Origin: Cladobotryum mycophilum
Lineage: Eukaryota; Ascomycota; Sordariomycetes; Hypocreales; Hypocreaceae
NCBI GenBank assembly: GCA_036429605.1
Contig: CM071589.1
Span: 4,650,001-4,714,000, forward strand
Length of the DNA: 64,000 nt
Reading direction: 5' to 3'
Under the pieces are notes generated by a model. It did no database searches. It was not told the origin of the DNA and saw only the letters and a program-made list of their open reading frames with translations. The position numbers and the translations under genes were made by a program. How positions within the stretch are numbered: position 1 is the stretch's first letter; each line of letters begins with the position of its first letter. Below are positions 10,712 to 25,100 of this stretch, piece by piece.

Positions 10712-12496
10712 ATGGACCCAGCAAACGACGATGACGACGCTCGTGTCATCGAGCTCGAGACACTCGAGGCAATCTATCCAGAACTTCGCCGCTTGGATGC
10801 CCCGGCTTTCACATTTGAGCTTGAGCTCCCCGTGGCACCCGCAGCACCAGTCACGGTCCTGTTCCCCGCCGCCTCGTCTGAGCAGATGGGTGTTCAGGAA
10901 GCAGCAGCAGGCAACAAGACGACTGTCAACGGCACCACCCTTGGCATGATGGAGGATTCCTTAAAAGTAGCGCATCTACCTCCTCTTTCATTACGTATTG
11001 CTCTCCTGGATGGCTATCCGGCAACCTGCGCGCCGCTCGTCACGATATCTACGACACCGCAGTGGCTCTCCTCTGAGACTGTGAAGCGTCTCGAGGACGA
11101 GGCGCCGCGGTTGTGGGAGGAAATGGGTAGGGACCTAATCGCTTACACCTACATCGACCACGTCCAAAGGGCCGCTGACGATGTGTTTGGCGCCATTACC
11201 CCTGAGGGAAATCTTGAGGTGGACCCTGAGCACAAACTCGCTGTGCTCGACTACGATATCAAGGCCAAGAGGACGGCGTTTGAGAAGGAGACTTTTGAGT
11301 GCGGTGTTTGTCTAGGTAGGTAACCACCAACCTCCTGAATCGCGGGTGATGACAACCAACGAACTCTGCTGACAATCATGACAGACCCCAAGAAAGGATC
11401 CAAGTGTCATAAAATGCTCGATTGTGATCACATCTTCTGTCTACAGTGTCTCCAGGGCTTTTACAATGATGCTATCCAAGAAGGAAACCTGTCAACTGTC
11501 CGATGCCTAGCCCCCAACTGTGCCAAAGAGCGTGCCGACGCTGCAAAGGCCGTTGCTGGTAGATCTACAGGACAGGCGAGGAAGTCAAAGACGTTCATCA
11601 ACCCCAGTGAGTTGCTACAGATCGGTCTCTCTGAGGAGAAAGTCAGACGCTACGTGAACCTCAAGTACAAGACGGAGCTTGAGTCGGACAAGGACACCAT
11701 TTACTGCCCCCGTCAATGGTGCAACGGCGCAGCGCGCTCCAAGAAGCACAAGAAACCCTCTGGCCTCGAATTTGCGGAGACGTCTGACTCTGATAATGAT
11801 GATGTTGAAAACGAGAAAGGGAAGAAGAAGAAACCGGCCAAGTTCAACACTGCCGACCTCCTTTGCGTCTGCGAAGACTGCGGCCTCGCGTTCTGCAGCC
11901 GGTGCTTCCAGTCATGGCACGGAGAGTTTTTCCACTGCGCACCGAGACGAGAGAACGGCGAGCTCACAGAAGAAGACAAGGCCTCGCTCGAGTATCTCAA
12001 GCTCCACACCAGTCCCTGCCCGACCTGCAACGCACCAGCGCAGAAAACTCACGGCTGCAACCACATGATTTGCTCGCGATGCGATACTCATTTCTGCTAC
12101 CTGTGCTCGGCCTGGCTGGACCCGGCAAATCCCTATCAGCATTACAATCAACAGCCCAACGGCAAGGTTACGTCGTGTTACATGCGTCTATGGGAGCTAG
12201 AGGGTGGAGATGGGGACGACGTTGGTCCGGGGTTTGCGGGGGTGGAGGTGATGGTCCAGTCGCTGCACGCGGTGGTGGTGGTGGACCAGACGGAGACTTC
12301 CCATTCCCCGAGATAGAGATTGAGGAAGTGATAGAGGAAGAGGAGGAGCAGGATCATCATCATAACCAGGGGGGCGCAACGATAACGACAACAACGCAAG
12401 GGGGTGCTTCAGGGGAACGGTCAACATGTCGCCGTCGCTCGTGAAGCACCACTCGTTCTACGACTCATGGACAACAACAATAACAATAACAATAAT

Positions 12497-12531
<35 letters not shown>

Positions 12532-13105
12532 CGCCAACAACAACATCAATCACAATCACAATAATCGCAATCAGGCCCGCGGTGGTGGTGGTGGTGGTGG
12601 TGGTGGTGGTGCGCAGCGTGGAGCACACCAACCGAGGCAAGATGCTGGAGCTGGAGCAAGACCTGCACATGCGCACCTCCGTCCTGGGCAAGCTCCGAAC
12701 GCAAGAGGATTCCAAGCAGGCCGTGCGAGGGGCAGGGGTGCCGCTGGCGCGCGCGGACGAGGAGCAGCAGCAGCAGCAGCAGCAGTAGCACAACCAGCAG
12801 CAAGAGGAAGGCCAGCTGGGCGCCAGAACCAAAATCAGAATCAGAATGGCCAAAGAGAGCAACAGCGTGCTCAGCTGGGAGTAGCACCAGGAGGCCAGAA
12901 CGCAAACCATCATCATCCTCCAGCCGCTGCCGCTGCCCAAGTGGGAGGAGGAGGAGGAGGAGGAGGAGAAGAAGGAGATGGGCTTGATCCGCTGCAGGAA
13001 GCGTGGGTCCGGCACTTTGTTCAGATGGCCCTCATGGATGCGGAGGACGAGATCGAGGAGGGTGGCGACTCTGACGAGGAGCACGAAATGTTTCTCATCA
13101 ACTGA
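10712..13105 (+). CDS. RWD-RING-IBR-RING (RBR) E3 ubiquitin ligase, RNF14/Itt1 type, with apparent frame breaks
   Basis: Exon 1 is 10712-11315 and exon 2 starts at 11385. The N-terminus is an RWD domain (ELETLEAIYPEL). RING1 begins at about residue 197 (ECGVC, CDHIFCLQC), followed by the IBR region (YCPRQWCNG, CEDCGLAFCSRC) and RING2 (CPTCNAPAQKTHGCNHMIC, CYLC). The RING2 Cys at residue 426 is the expected thioester-forming catalytic Cys. RBR ligases take ubiquitin from an E2 onto this Cys before passing it on; the Itt1 relative affects translation termination. After RING2 the frame moves twice, but one extra G in each of three runs (12238-12242, 12369-12374, 12400-12404) gives a single frame. 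That frame runs through an acidic linker, VAVAREAPLVLRL, a poly-Asn tract and the terminal helix EAWVRHFVQMALMDAEDE. An intron at 12248-12412 would also close the frame but would remove conserved-looking sequence. The family is certain; the downstream structure is inferred. Confidence 0.88.
12471..12610 (+). repeat. Coding microsatellites: AAC/AAT run then GGT run
   Basis: Positions 12471-12545 are nearly pure AAC/AAT triplets, coding for about 20 Asn. Positions 12581-12610 are (GGT)10, coding for poly-Gly. Both lie in the disordered C-terminal region of the RBR ligase. Being triplet repeats, they can change length without breaking the frame. Poly-Ala and GGA/GGC-rich runs follow downstream. 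Confidence 0.9.
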
Positions 13106-16100
13106 ACCTGATACACGCACACGCACGCACATACCCTCACATCATGTACAAATCCCCACCACCACACAAGCCCCGAGACAAAGTCAGAAAGAGTCAAGGT
13201 CAAACAACAGCAACGTCCATCGGGTCAGAAAAAGTAAAATCCTTTGAAGAACCCCTTCCCTTGTTCGGATGATTTTTTTCTTAAACAAAAAGGATCAGAC
13301 GCAAGAAACAAGATGAGAGAGTGACGGAGAATGACAGAGTGAGAGAAGAAGAAGAAGAAGAAAAATATCCGAGATTTTCATTAACCTTGTTCAACAAGTT
13401 TCATCATCAATGCGCAGAACTTTTTTCTTTCCGTGGTTGGGTAGATTTTCACCACACCAAAGGGCGTACACTTTTACTCGTGGGATATGGTATGATGAAG
13501 AGAGAGGGGGGGGGGGACACCGGGGAGGGAGGGGACATGGGGGTGTGAGGAGGAGGACGGCGCATGGGGGGAGGGGAGAGGCCCAGAAGGGATCGGGGGA
13601 TCGCAAGGCCACAAAAAAAAAGGTCTCATGCAACATCATCTCCAGACAGCCGAACAAGGTAAAAATACAACGTAACGTTTTGGATATTTCCTCTCTCTCT
13701 CTTACTAGTTTAAACAATAAAGTGCCAAACAAGGAAACTGTATAGATGTGATAATTTCACCAAAAGCCCGTCCGCATCAACCAGCCCGAGGCCCAAGCAC
13801 ACATCAACATCATCAACATCTCCTTGTCAAAGACAAAAGTTCAAGGTGTCATTCAAAGTGTCAAAACTCATCGACGATCTACTACAGGATAGTAATATGC
13901 ACTTAGCCTACTCCATATGAAATTGGATCATCAGTTTTTCCTTCCTTGGGAAGAATAAGAAACAAGAACGCCGCCTTACTGTAAGGAACTCGAGACAAGT
14001 TTAGTTTTTTAGACCTGACTCGTCTCATAAACCAATTGCATAGTACATTCATACCGACAAAGCACGAACAGTTATACCGTTCTAGTCGCAGCGCATACCG
14101 CCGGGCTCTGGTTGGTGCTTTGTACCAAATCCTTTTCGGGCCGTCCGTCTCATTCTGTTTCGCATTCTGCTCGTCTGTCCTTCTTCTTTCTGACTAACTA
14201 TGGTCGCTGCCCCAAAGTGGCTCAAGCGTCCTGGCGCAAGTGCTGGTGCAGGTAGGTATGTGTATGTATGTAAAAAAAGAGAGAGAAGAACGAAAAAAGC
14301 ATGGGCCAGCAATCGGTCCCGAATCCGAAACACACACCCCCCGTGAGAAAGTGGATTAATGGATGGGGATGGGATGGGATGATGGAGGGACGGATGGGCG
14401 TCAATCCAATCCTCTCTTTGGCCACCGCCGTCCTCCGTGTGTTTGAGGGAAAATGTGTTTGCCTAATGAGATAAGCACCAAAAAAAGCACCATTGCCAAG
14501 ACATGCTCATCACCAATCTCGCTTTTCATTGCCAAATTCGAATCCCGTTGGGGTTGTTGTCGTCGCCGTAGCATTTTTTTGGACTTTGCTTGCATGTGCT
14601 TGCTCTTGTGCGTTGCATATATGCGCGTGAGTGAGTGAGAGAGAGAGAGTGTGTGTGTGTACCCACCACGTCCGTTCGTGTTGGTCAACAATCCTAGAGG
14701 AAGATGAGATCCAGATTAGGTAGGGTAGTATTGAAGAGAAGAATAACATGGGGTTGAAAGAGAGAAAGAGAGAGAGAGAGAAAAGGTATAGTGTCCCATC
14801 CATTATTAAGCATAGAATAAGGTACTATCCCCATGGGTACCATAGAACGCGGGATCTTTAGAGAGAAAACCCACGTTTTCACGGCTCCTATTGCTACCTT
14901 CACCAACGCAGGTTTCTCTAGTAGGGAGACAGGTACCCTGAAACGCTGATCTGGCGTTTGCATTTACTTTGGCAAACGACAAGTGGCGTAGTGGCTAAGC
15001 CTTATCTCATCCAGTATAGGTAATCTCTTATAAAAGTTGGTTAGTGACATGTTGAGATATTCCGTATTAGTCGATACTTGCTTGCTAGTCCGCTGCGACT
15101 TTGCATCGACCGACGACGGTGAGCTTGATGGGATCGGTATCAAATCGAAACCTCCATCCGTAGATTCGCCAGGGGTACAAACGATGATACGCGGAGAATT
15201 GCTGCCCGAACGACATGTTTTCCTTTTAAACTTCTTACTGGTAAGCCTCTTTCTTCCGGAGACCCTTTTTTCTCCTTGACGCCATCACCGTTTTGGACAC
15301 CAGATCGCCCGCCATGCATACATGGCTTAATATGGCGCCTTAGGGGCCTCTTTGGCATGTTGTCGTTCAGCCGGTGTGTTCACAATCTAGCCTTCTGCGC
15401 TAACATCTATGGGATGTGTGGATTGTAAGAACTAGGCACCTCCCGGTTGGAAGTGGTGAGGTTGGTAATGAGTCGAGATGACTTTTCTTGAGCCGGTTCC
15501 GTCCGACAGCCACCGGATTACTGTCAAGGTGTATCGACTGACTTGTTCTCTTCATTACCTGCCAACTTGGTAGACAACCAACCTAATAGCGAAACCCCAT
15601 TAACATCCCCGAGGGGGATATATTATTGAAACAAGTCAATAACAACTAGTTTCCGGTGAGTTTCAACACTCCGGATCAGTGCGATGTGATTAGCTGCCTC
15701 GTTCAGGCTTCCCCATTCACATGTAACCGATCGCCTAATGCTATTTATGTATGTCATCTTTCAACTACAGGAGATATAGCAACTTGACCGCAAACCCAGT
15801 GAGGAAAAGATGGGAGACGACATTGCCCCTCATATTGATGTGGCGGAAATCATGCAGAAACAACGAGTATGTTAGAGGCTAGATGATATTAGCAATGGCA
15901 AGTAATAGTATTATTGTGCAGTATGCATAAAGAAGAAATCTGCTGAGATGACATGTTTGATAGACATTTTTTCAAGCTCTCGCCGAACTCATCATACCTA
16001 GATTCCATACATATCAATATGCTCCCATTTTTAGCAAACTGGCAGGGGTAAACCCAACTTACTAATACTTGATGCATGCATATCTGTCCTTAATTTTAAG

Positions 16101-19100
16101 ACTCAATCGACTCTAGGCCGAGACTCAATGCAAAGTTGCGTGAATCCTATGCAGGAAGAAAAAAACTTCTGCTCAAAAACCTGTTCGGCGCTTGATGCAT
16201 CCGATGCACACGATTGGGGCAGCCGGTAATTCGGCCCTTCCGGCATAGAGAAAGAGGGCATGCCTTTGTGAATAGGATACGGGCTCTCGAGAGGGGTGTA
16301 TCTCAAGTTTCGATCGTCTCCACAGACTGTGGGCCTCTGTTGACAAGAAATTACTCACTCATTCGTCGCGATGCAGAACACTGTATGTCTCGTGAGCCCC
16401 TGGCGACTCATGCGCGCAGTAAACAGCTTCTTTTGTGCAACCTAACCATCAGTGCGGGGTAAACAGGATGACTTCATATCCGCCGATGCTGATTGATTGA
16501 TTGCATTCATCCTGGGTTTTGTATATTGCAATGTGTGTGGTGTATGCAGCATTCCTATCAACTATTCACGTGAGATCTGTATTGATTAACAAGTTGATCA
16601 CGGGTTACAGAGTATGTGGTGCAGCACATGATCTCAGCGCCAACTGCCACTAGACAGATGTATGTATTCCTACTCCGTATACAGACATCTGAGGTTTGAC
16701 ATTCACCTGCTTGAAGACGGCACGGCAATTATCCTGAAGATCCGTCGGGTTTGCTTGGCGTGGCGTCAAATGGGCAGCCGCCTCGGCCAATCAGTTATCC
16801 GTGCCGGATAGAAATTCTCCGCGGGTCAATCGAACGGACGACTATTTCAGTCCATGTTCCCGAGAAGGAGAGTGAAAGCCGCCGAGGGCAGCATGTACAG
16901 TGAGGGCCACTATCGTGTCTTATGAAAACGGGGCCGCCAAGTGGATGAATGAGCTAATAGTGTCGATATTGTATAGCACGCGGCTAAGTGCAAGTCTTGT
17001 CCGTCGACCGAGGTGAAATTGTGACTTCTTCACTCCCAGGGGAAGGCATATTGCTACCATGTGTTGGTACTAATGGATGTCTCGGGCGCTTAACAACCAA
17101 ACATATCCCCTGCCTTGTTTCCATACATTCGTAGGGTACTGGGAATGTTGATTTGCTGCTCTGTAAACCGACCACCTGATGTTGTAACGTCCAAATAGCC
17201 TACGTGCATATGTGTATGTGCTTTTGCGTTTTATTCCCGTGCGTTATTTCGCGCGCGTGGGAGATGCAGACCATGTGCTCCGTAAATTCATGATGATCGG
17301 TCCAGCGGCGAGCTTTTGATTCAGAAAGCCTGGCTGACCTCAGAGGTCATTGCATGCCCCAAAGGATCTCATGCTAAGAATCGGACTCCTGAATGGAAGG
17401 TGATAACTTGAGTGGCTGTCTCGCTATAGGGTAAGCGACAATAGCAGAAGGATCAAATCGTCGGAGGTCCGCCCACGGCGAGAACGCCACTTTCTGATTC
17501 CGAAGCCTGTTCAGTTCATAACCAAAATGGCGCAGAAAAGTGCATCGTGGGGTGCTTGCGGGTCATCACCAACGGCGCCGCATCAGGTCATGGCGGCGCC
17601 CTGCTTCTCGACAGGGCAAGGGGCCAAGCAAGGGCATCACGAAGCTAACAGGAATACTGCCAAGTGCTGAGATGTTTCTGGACTAACGCCGGCCCTAAAT
17701 ATCTCGGCCGCCGGCTCACCTGGCAGAGGACACTGGTGAGAATTGTACCTGTACAGTGACTTGACCTCTGAGATTCCCACAAGGTCCCACAACCCTCCAC
17801 CCCTTCCGTGGACGGCGGTGGCGTAGTGATCGACACCCTAAAGCGGTTGGCTTTGACCAGTGCTTTGTCGAGTTCGTCTAAGCCTTGAAATGCTTCCATC
17901 ATCCGCCATTTCATTTGCTCTTGGAGGAAATGCGGGTTGGCTCAGCACCAGGGCTAGTAGGCTGATGTGTCGGTATCTCTGAGACAGGAGGTTGAGGGCG
18001 CTGTTCATCCTGAGCCCCGTTAATTAATACGTTGACAAGCAAGCCCTCGCTGCATGTAAATGTCATTCTCCTCGAGAGGTCATCTCGGTTGCCCCGTTTG
18101 TGCCGTTTGTCTAGGGGTCTAAATGCTTTGCAGTCCAGGGATCTGCATTTTTCACCACAGCGTCGTAGATCATTAAAACACAGCACTGAATGCGACATGG
18201 CACGCATGTCTCTCTGTCATGGTTTGGTATCAGTGTAGGAATGCGTTGACAATGCCCCTGCGTAGAAAGCAGCGTGGCAGCGTGGTAATGTGGCACTCTA
18301 GCAAATCAACAAGACGACGGCCGAACCAGTACCAAGGTTCAGGTTCAAGTTGTTGGTTCGAAAAAACGTGTCTAGCCGTGCTGTAGGAAAAGAAATAACC
18401 CACACATATCCAAGCTCCATAACGCTGGCGTGGGAAGCGCGTCAGTTTGAGTTGTTGGTATGGTGCATTGAGAGTCGGCACCGACCTCGATGCCCGCCCT
18501 TGATTCGCAAGTTGTCTTGGCGTACCGAACATCATGCAGCATGTGCATCATTTGACATACGATGTTGTCTAGCAGGCCATTAAAAAAAGAGAGAGAGAGC
18601 GAGAGACAGAGCAAGACCCGCTGTTCTCAAAAGTACATATTGTACTTATCATGTATACTTCACCACCTATTCGCCGATATAATTAGCTAGGCTCTTGGAC
18701 GTTCTCGGTCCTTGTGCTCCGTATGCATGAGGTAGGGCAGCCCGTGGTTGCCAGGCTGCTTGACGTCGACAGAAACCCCTCGGACAAAAGCCGAAGATGC
18801 ATGTACATATGCAATATAATAGGCTCTGGGCACACGGTGTGCGAGGAGCAGGGCATTCTCTCACGCACCTCGGCACTATAGCGACATGGTGCAATGGAAA
18901 TTGATTGCTCCAGACGGCATGGCGAATATAGTATTGGCATGCAGAGGCACCAAACTCCCAGTTGATGGGGGGAGGAGCCCATGTAGCAGCGCAACGACGG
19001 GTGATGAAATGTGTTTGAGCCAGATCGGACTGAGACAGCCGAATCAATGACAAATGGTGACCGAACTATACTGGCCCTACGGGCTACCACCCAGCCCGCT

Positions 19101-22100
19101 CGAGCGACTTGCCAAGATCTTCTCTCCCTCTCTCCCTCCCTCCCTCTCTCTCTCTCTCCCCCATCGATAAGCATCACCCCAACTTTGTGGTGTGGATACA
19201 TGTGGGACACCTCTGGGGGTAGCAGCAGGTGGTCGGCTTTCGCGTGGAGCGTCAAGGATCGAGGTGACAATGAAGGAGCATGTGGGCGGGGGATGGACGC
19301 GGGAAGTAACCCATCTGTGCTGCCATGAATACCATGTCGAGGACAGGTGCCTTGGCCAGCGAGATCTCACATGTCGCCCCCAACTGAGCCCCTGATGGTT
19401 ACATCGGCGAGACGAAAAGGCCCGGCGCGGAGCAATGGAGCTCGTGTCGCAGGAGGTACCAGGTTGTATGTATGTCTGAACGCATTTGTACATGTTGGAT
19501 GTGATTCCGTCATGGCAAACGAATGCAGCGGGCGTCATCGTCTGTATGTTGCAGCCGAAAGAAGATGGCGACAGCCGTTTTCTCATTTCTCAACGCAAGG
19601 GGTGGACGTAGGCTGGCTGAAAGAGGCTGACAGTGATGATGAAAGCGGCAGCAGCATTAAGACATTTTGTGAGCGTGCGCGTGTGAGGGAGAAGAAGATT
19701 TGGAGGCCTCAGTCACCAATACCTCCTTGTAGTCAGTCTGGTACTTAGTATTTAGGCCGCTAACCTGATACTGCAAAAGAGTTTGTAAAAAAAATATCAG
19801 AGGCAAGAACAGTTGAGAGGGTACTTTCTGCGCCGGAAGCTTGCACCTTCTCGAGGTTACATGCGGAGTACCGTGCTCCTCCTTCCGTACATATGGAGCA
19901 CATGCGTACCTTAATATGCGCAAACGGCGACGCTACGGAATTGGTAGGTGCTTTCTACTATATCTGAATGGGTACTTACAACAGTGGAGGCTACCTAGCA
20001 GTACTTGGTATTCTGTCTTTAAGAGCTGGTATTATATGTAAAGCATGTTATTGATTTCTGATGACGAGAAGCTGATGAACAAAAAGGATGCCAAAGCTGA
20101 ATAATACAGCTAGGTGGCCCGTTACACTGCGTTCTTCCTCCGGTGTGCAGAGAGAAGAACAGTCACCAGTCAAGAGAGAACAAATCTAGCTGCCTCTAGC
20201 ATAGCCCTTGGAACAGGAGAAGGGATTAAAAATAAAACAAAACATAACTAGCCCTATGCATGGAATTAATTACAGCACAAAAAGCTTGATATGTATGGAT
20301 ATATGGATAAAGGAATGGATGAATGGATGGATGGATGGATGGATGGATGGATGCGCGCAGTGCCGTTCCTCGAAGCAACCATGCCAAGTGGATCGGGACG
20401 GCGAGTCTGCCGGATGCTACAGTACCGTACGTACCCTGCTGCCCAGACGGAAGTACTGTGAGTGTGTCGATAAAGTTTTTCCTCTTTTATTTTATTTTTC
20501 TACAGGTAGGATTTTTTTCTTTCCTTTCTCACTGATGCCTGCAAGGAGACGGCAGATGGATGGTAGGCTAGATGTGGATGATGTGGGATGTGTGGCCATG
20601 GTTGACGAAACATGACCGGGGGTGGTTGGGATGCAGATGCAGATACGCGCTTGTAGAATGGCGAGGATTTGCGCATCCACTCCCTCCTCCTCACAGGTAC
20701 TGATGACCACACTCACACTTACCATCCCATGTTGCCATGTCCGAAAAGGGTACGTATTGTGTACATTTACGAGACTTTGCAGATGCTGCTCGGTACTGCC
20801 GATGTAACCTGTCCAGTTCAGTCCAAGTCCCGTCCAGCTTCAAGAAATGGCGCCTCGCTGTTTTCCATCACCTGCGCGCGACAGCGAATTGCTCCAAGTG
20901 CTAGGTAGGCATGTAAATTGAAGAAAAAAGTGATACTTGTAGGCAGCCATATTGAGAGTGCTTTTTCATGAGATGACTGGTCGTCATAGGGAATTAAATA
21001 TTAATTATCACAATTTTAACACTGACTCGACTAGATGAACTTGGCACCTGTGCGAGACTGGGGACTCCATGTTCAAGCAAATCTAGACAACGCCATCTAC
21101 GCCAGCAATTCCACTCTGAAAATCTTGAAAAGGTGCGGGAAAAGATGCTCTAACTGGGATACCTGGCAGCAGTAGTAGTGGTAAGGGCAATGCAGGGCAA
21201 GGTAAGGAGGTGCCAGGCATGTATGTATTAGTCAATTGTACATGGAATTATCTTCTTCTCTTACTCAGTTCCCAAGTTGAGTAATTATACGGAGCACCTA
21301 TTTGAGTATGAGGTAGCATGCACACACACACACACGCGCAGAGTACGGAGTACGGAGTACGCATCCATACATTATGCATATTCCACACCCAAATATAGGA
21401 TGGATGGATGCTGCGCCAGCCAAATATGGGAAACACGGGAGCTGCTTAGCGAGCGAGCGAGCCAGCCTAGAAATTGGATCGGAGGGTTTTTCGTCCTTTC
21501 TTCCTTGTCTGGCTACCGTACATGCGCGCGTATGTAGAGTGATGACATTTCGTCACAGGATCACTCGTGATGCTTGACGCTTGACGCACCGCACCACCTT
21601 TGTCTTTGCGGCACTTTGCTAGGGGTTAGGAGAAGAGGAGGGGGTGGGGGAGTCTGAGTCCGAGTCTGAGTCTGAGAATGGATGATGGATGATAAAGGAG
21701 TCTTAGAGTTGGGCTGTCTTAATAATTGGTCAGGTCACTCAGGGCCTTGAGCACAGGGCAAGCCATGTACTGTACCTGCCTTACGGGGCGGTGCGGGGCG
21801 CGATAATGGGGGCGCAGTGGCGCGCAGAGGCCATGGAAGGAAGAAAGCACTGAATGGGGATGGATGCTGGACTTTGTCTAATTTTGTGCACTGGCCCCTC
21901 TTGAGGTGAATCCATCCATATGGGCATGGGGGAACAGAGCGAGGTTTTGGTATGGACCATTCGTAAACACTATCGTGTATTTGGTTACCTTGATGCAAAA
22001 AAAATATTGGATTCCAGTACAAGCAGGAGTAGGAGCAGGAGAAGTGTGTCGCAGGTAAAATTGAATATGGAATCTGTCATTTTTCTTCTTCTGCTTGTAA

Positions 22101-25100
22101 GGTAAATGATTGGTAGGATATAACTCGGTAACATTTAGCTAGTTAACATGGGTATAAAAAAATCAAAAATAAATAAATAAAAATCAAAACTACTTATACA
22201 AGTGATTTATATAATTCTGTCGAAATTATAGCCAAAAGACGGAGCATCTTGGATGAGTAAAGGTAAATGCCAAGACTACCAGAGTAAGGAACATCGGGAA
22301 ATTAGAAATCAAGAGACTCAAAAACGCCTGAATCAAGCATCGATGTCATTCGAGCCCTTTCTATTCATGTACAAGCAATTTTTTCCCTTTCTTCTCCATC
22401 CATGGCAGCAAGGTTCAAGACAAGCTATGCCACTCCCCAGCCCTATCGGCGACAATTGCCTATCACCCACATACCAGTACGGAGTACATATGGATGTAAC
22501 CGGGCAAAGCAAGTAACATGTCGCATCACGATCTTTGCCGAGTTATTGTACAAGTATTGTTGTCGCATTGACAAGGGAGGGAAGGGAGGGGAAGTGGAAA
22601 ATAAAACGGTATAGCATGTGCAGTGCATGCGTCCTACAGATCATTGCCTACCTACCTTGTAAGTACTACCTAGTATATTATCGCATGTAGTGAGTGTGTG
22701 CTTCAATGGTGCAGGTGCAGTTTCCAGAGGCCTAGGTAGGTAGTCACGGGGCATTATCGCTTCGAGCAGTGACAATGGATATGGAGTTCCATGCATGATG
22801 GCTAAACTGGAGAGAGGAAGAAGAAGAAAACGTGCATCGTACATGTACATTGATTGATTGATTGACACTCGTCCCATCCCCCAACGGCAACTGAGAGGGT
22901 GGAAGGGAGGGAAAAAAGAAAAAAAAGCAAATTATAATATGGCTTGCTTTTTTCTTGTACGACCTCAAAAGTCCGGGGAACTGGAAACCTTCTCTGCAAC
23001 TTGGCCATGTGTTCGTTGTGTTGCGTTGCGTTGCGTTGCGTTGCCTACCTGACTTGACCTACCTGACCCCCTACTTAACGGGTACATACATACATCCATA
23101 CAAACAGCAGCCTCAATCTCGGTCGGGTTCTCGCTTCCTTCCTCGCACATAGTGAGTGTACACAGTGAAGGTAACCTGAAAGGTAAGGTTAACAAGCCAA
23201 GGTGCCTATGGAAGGTAGGGATGAGGGGCGGCTGCAAGCCTCAATCCTCAACTGACTTGAACTTGACCCCTACGGCGACCTTTTCAGCGACCCAACACTA
23301 AAAAGAACCACTAACTTAACCCAACACACACACCAACACCACACACAACAAGATCGACCACCGTCTCCTCTCACGCCGCCGCCGTCGCCCCCTCCCCTCC
23401 CATCCCATCCCATCCCATGCCTCCTTTTTCTTTTTTCTTCCCTCTTCTTTTTTTTTCATGACCACTCACATCGCATCACGCTTGTTCTGCCGCAGAGATC
23501 CTTGTCTAGCTGCCCCATTCGGCAGTGGGTGCACGACCTTGACGACCACTACCTCCGCATTTGTCTGTTTGGCTGAGGTCTATTCTGCACCGTTGCGCAC
23601 CTCAGACGCCACAACACTGACAATTCTAAGACATCTCCTGCAAGTAGAGCAAATCACGAGCAATGACGGGCCGAACAGGAGCGCACGACATGGGCAGACC
23701 GAGACCAAGACACGGCACTCTTCTCCTCTTTCTATCTTTCTCTCTCTTTCTCTCATCTCTCTCGTTCCGTCAAGTCCGTCCGTTAGCCAGTCAGCCAGCC
23801 AGACCAGAACCAGAACCAGAACCAGAACAAAAACCAGACCAGTCCAATCCAGCCAAGCAGGATAGACAGGATAAATATGCGAGAGGGTCAGAGAGGGATG
23901 AGGGAGAGACAAGACACAAATCCGTCACTCGCTTGCCTTGGGGGATTATCTCTCATCACACACTCTTCTTGTCCTTTCTGCTCCTCACCCACAAGAAAAT
24001 TCACTCCCATGCACGCTCTCTCTGATTTGGCCAAATGGTTCGAGACGCCTGACAAAAGCCCTGGTTATTTTTGTTACGCGCTTCCCTGCTTCCCTGCTTC
24101 CCTGCTTTACCCTGCCTTGTCTTGCCATGCTTTTCGCTCCTCTTTCTCCCCCCGGCCCACACACTTTCTCACCCCCAGCACGTTCGTACTTTTTTTCTTA
24201 CTTGTACCTGTATGTTTTCATGTGCGGTCATTCCCGTCCACGGACCATGATCTTCCGCAAACAATCAGAGTTCTGCTCCCTCATCGACGACCCCAACCGA
24301 GACCACCGTCGTCATTGCTCATGATCCCATGGTGATGCCCCACTGCTATCCATCTCAGCCCACCCATCCATCCCATTCATGGGTTCCTCCAATGATTCCT
24401 TAATGGATTCCCTCAGACCACACACCCTACCCAAGTCTATCCATCCATCCATCCCCATCGCATCCCATCCATTGCATCCCCGGATTCCTTGATTTTGGTT
24501 GGTCACGGTATCTGTATCTGTACATGTACATGCCCTCTGCTATGAGCATTAGCATCAACCCCCAGTCGGACTTCAACTTCAACCCGTGGCTATTATTCTC
24601 CAGTGCCGCCGCTAGAGCATCTGACAATCAATCTGTCCTTTTAGCCGCTTGACACCCACTGATCGGACGGACACTAACTGGGGGGCCGTAGGCCAAAGTT
24701 ACCTGACGCACTCCCTTCCAAGTCTGGCCTTTGGGAGGGGCGACTCTCTCTCCCCTGTCCCCCCGTTCGCCATGGCCGCCGCCTACTTTAGACGGGGAGA
24801 CTCGGCAGCAGCGAAACAAACTTCGTTTCGTTTGATATCGACAGAAAAACTAGCAAACGGCCAATGTATGCTCGATTCCACCTGTTGATCGATGCACGCA
24901 ATCTATAAGCTTGCTTTGCTTCACTTCTGGGTTGCAATTGTGCGTGCCATGCCGTCTGTCATGGGGCTTAAGAGCTTCTGTGGAGGCATTCAATCACTTA
25001 CTAACACTAGTTTGTCCACTTTCCCGGCTTCCCTGTAACCTATGACATCCTCTACCGTGTCTATAGCAAGGTATGAATGTACTTTTTCCTCTTATTCAGG

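Noticed and set aside
12248..12412. Intron in the RBR gene
   Set aside because: Phase-compatible, but the donor is weak and it would delete protein-like sequence; the three-run explanation fits the window-wide pattern better. Kept as an alternative.
14980..15060. Sequence resembling a tRNA D-arm (GCGTAGTGGCTAAGC)
   Set aside because: No matching acceptor stem, anticodon arm or GGTTCRANNCC box follows at the right distance.
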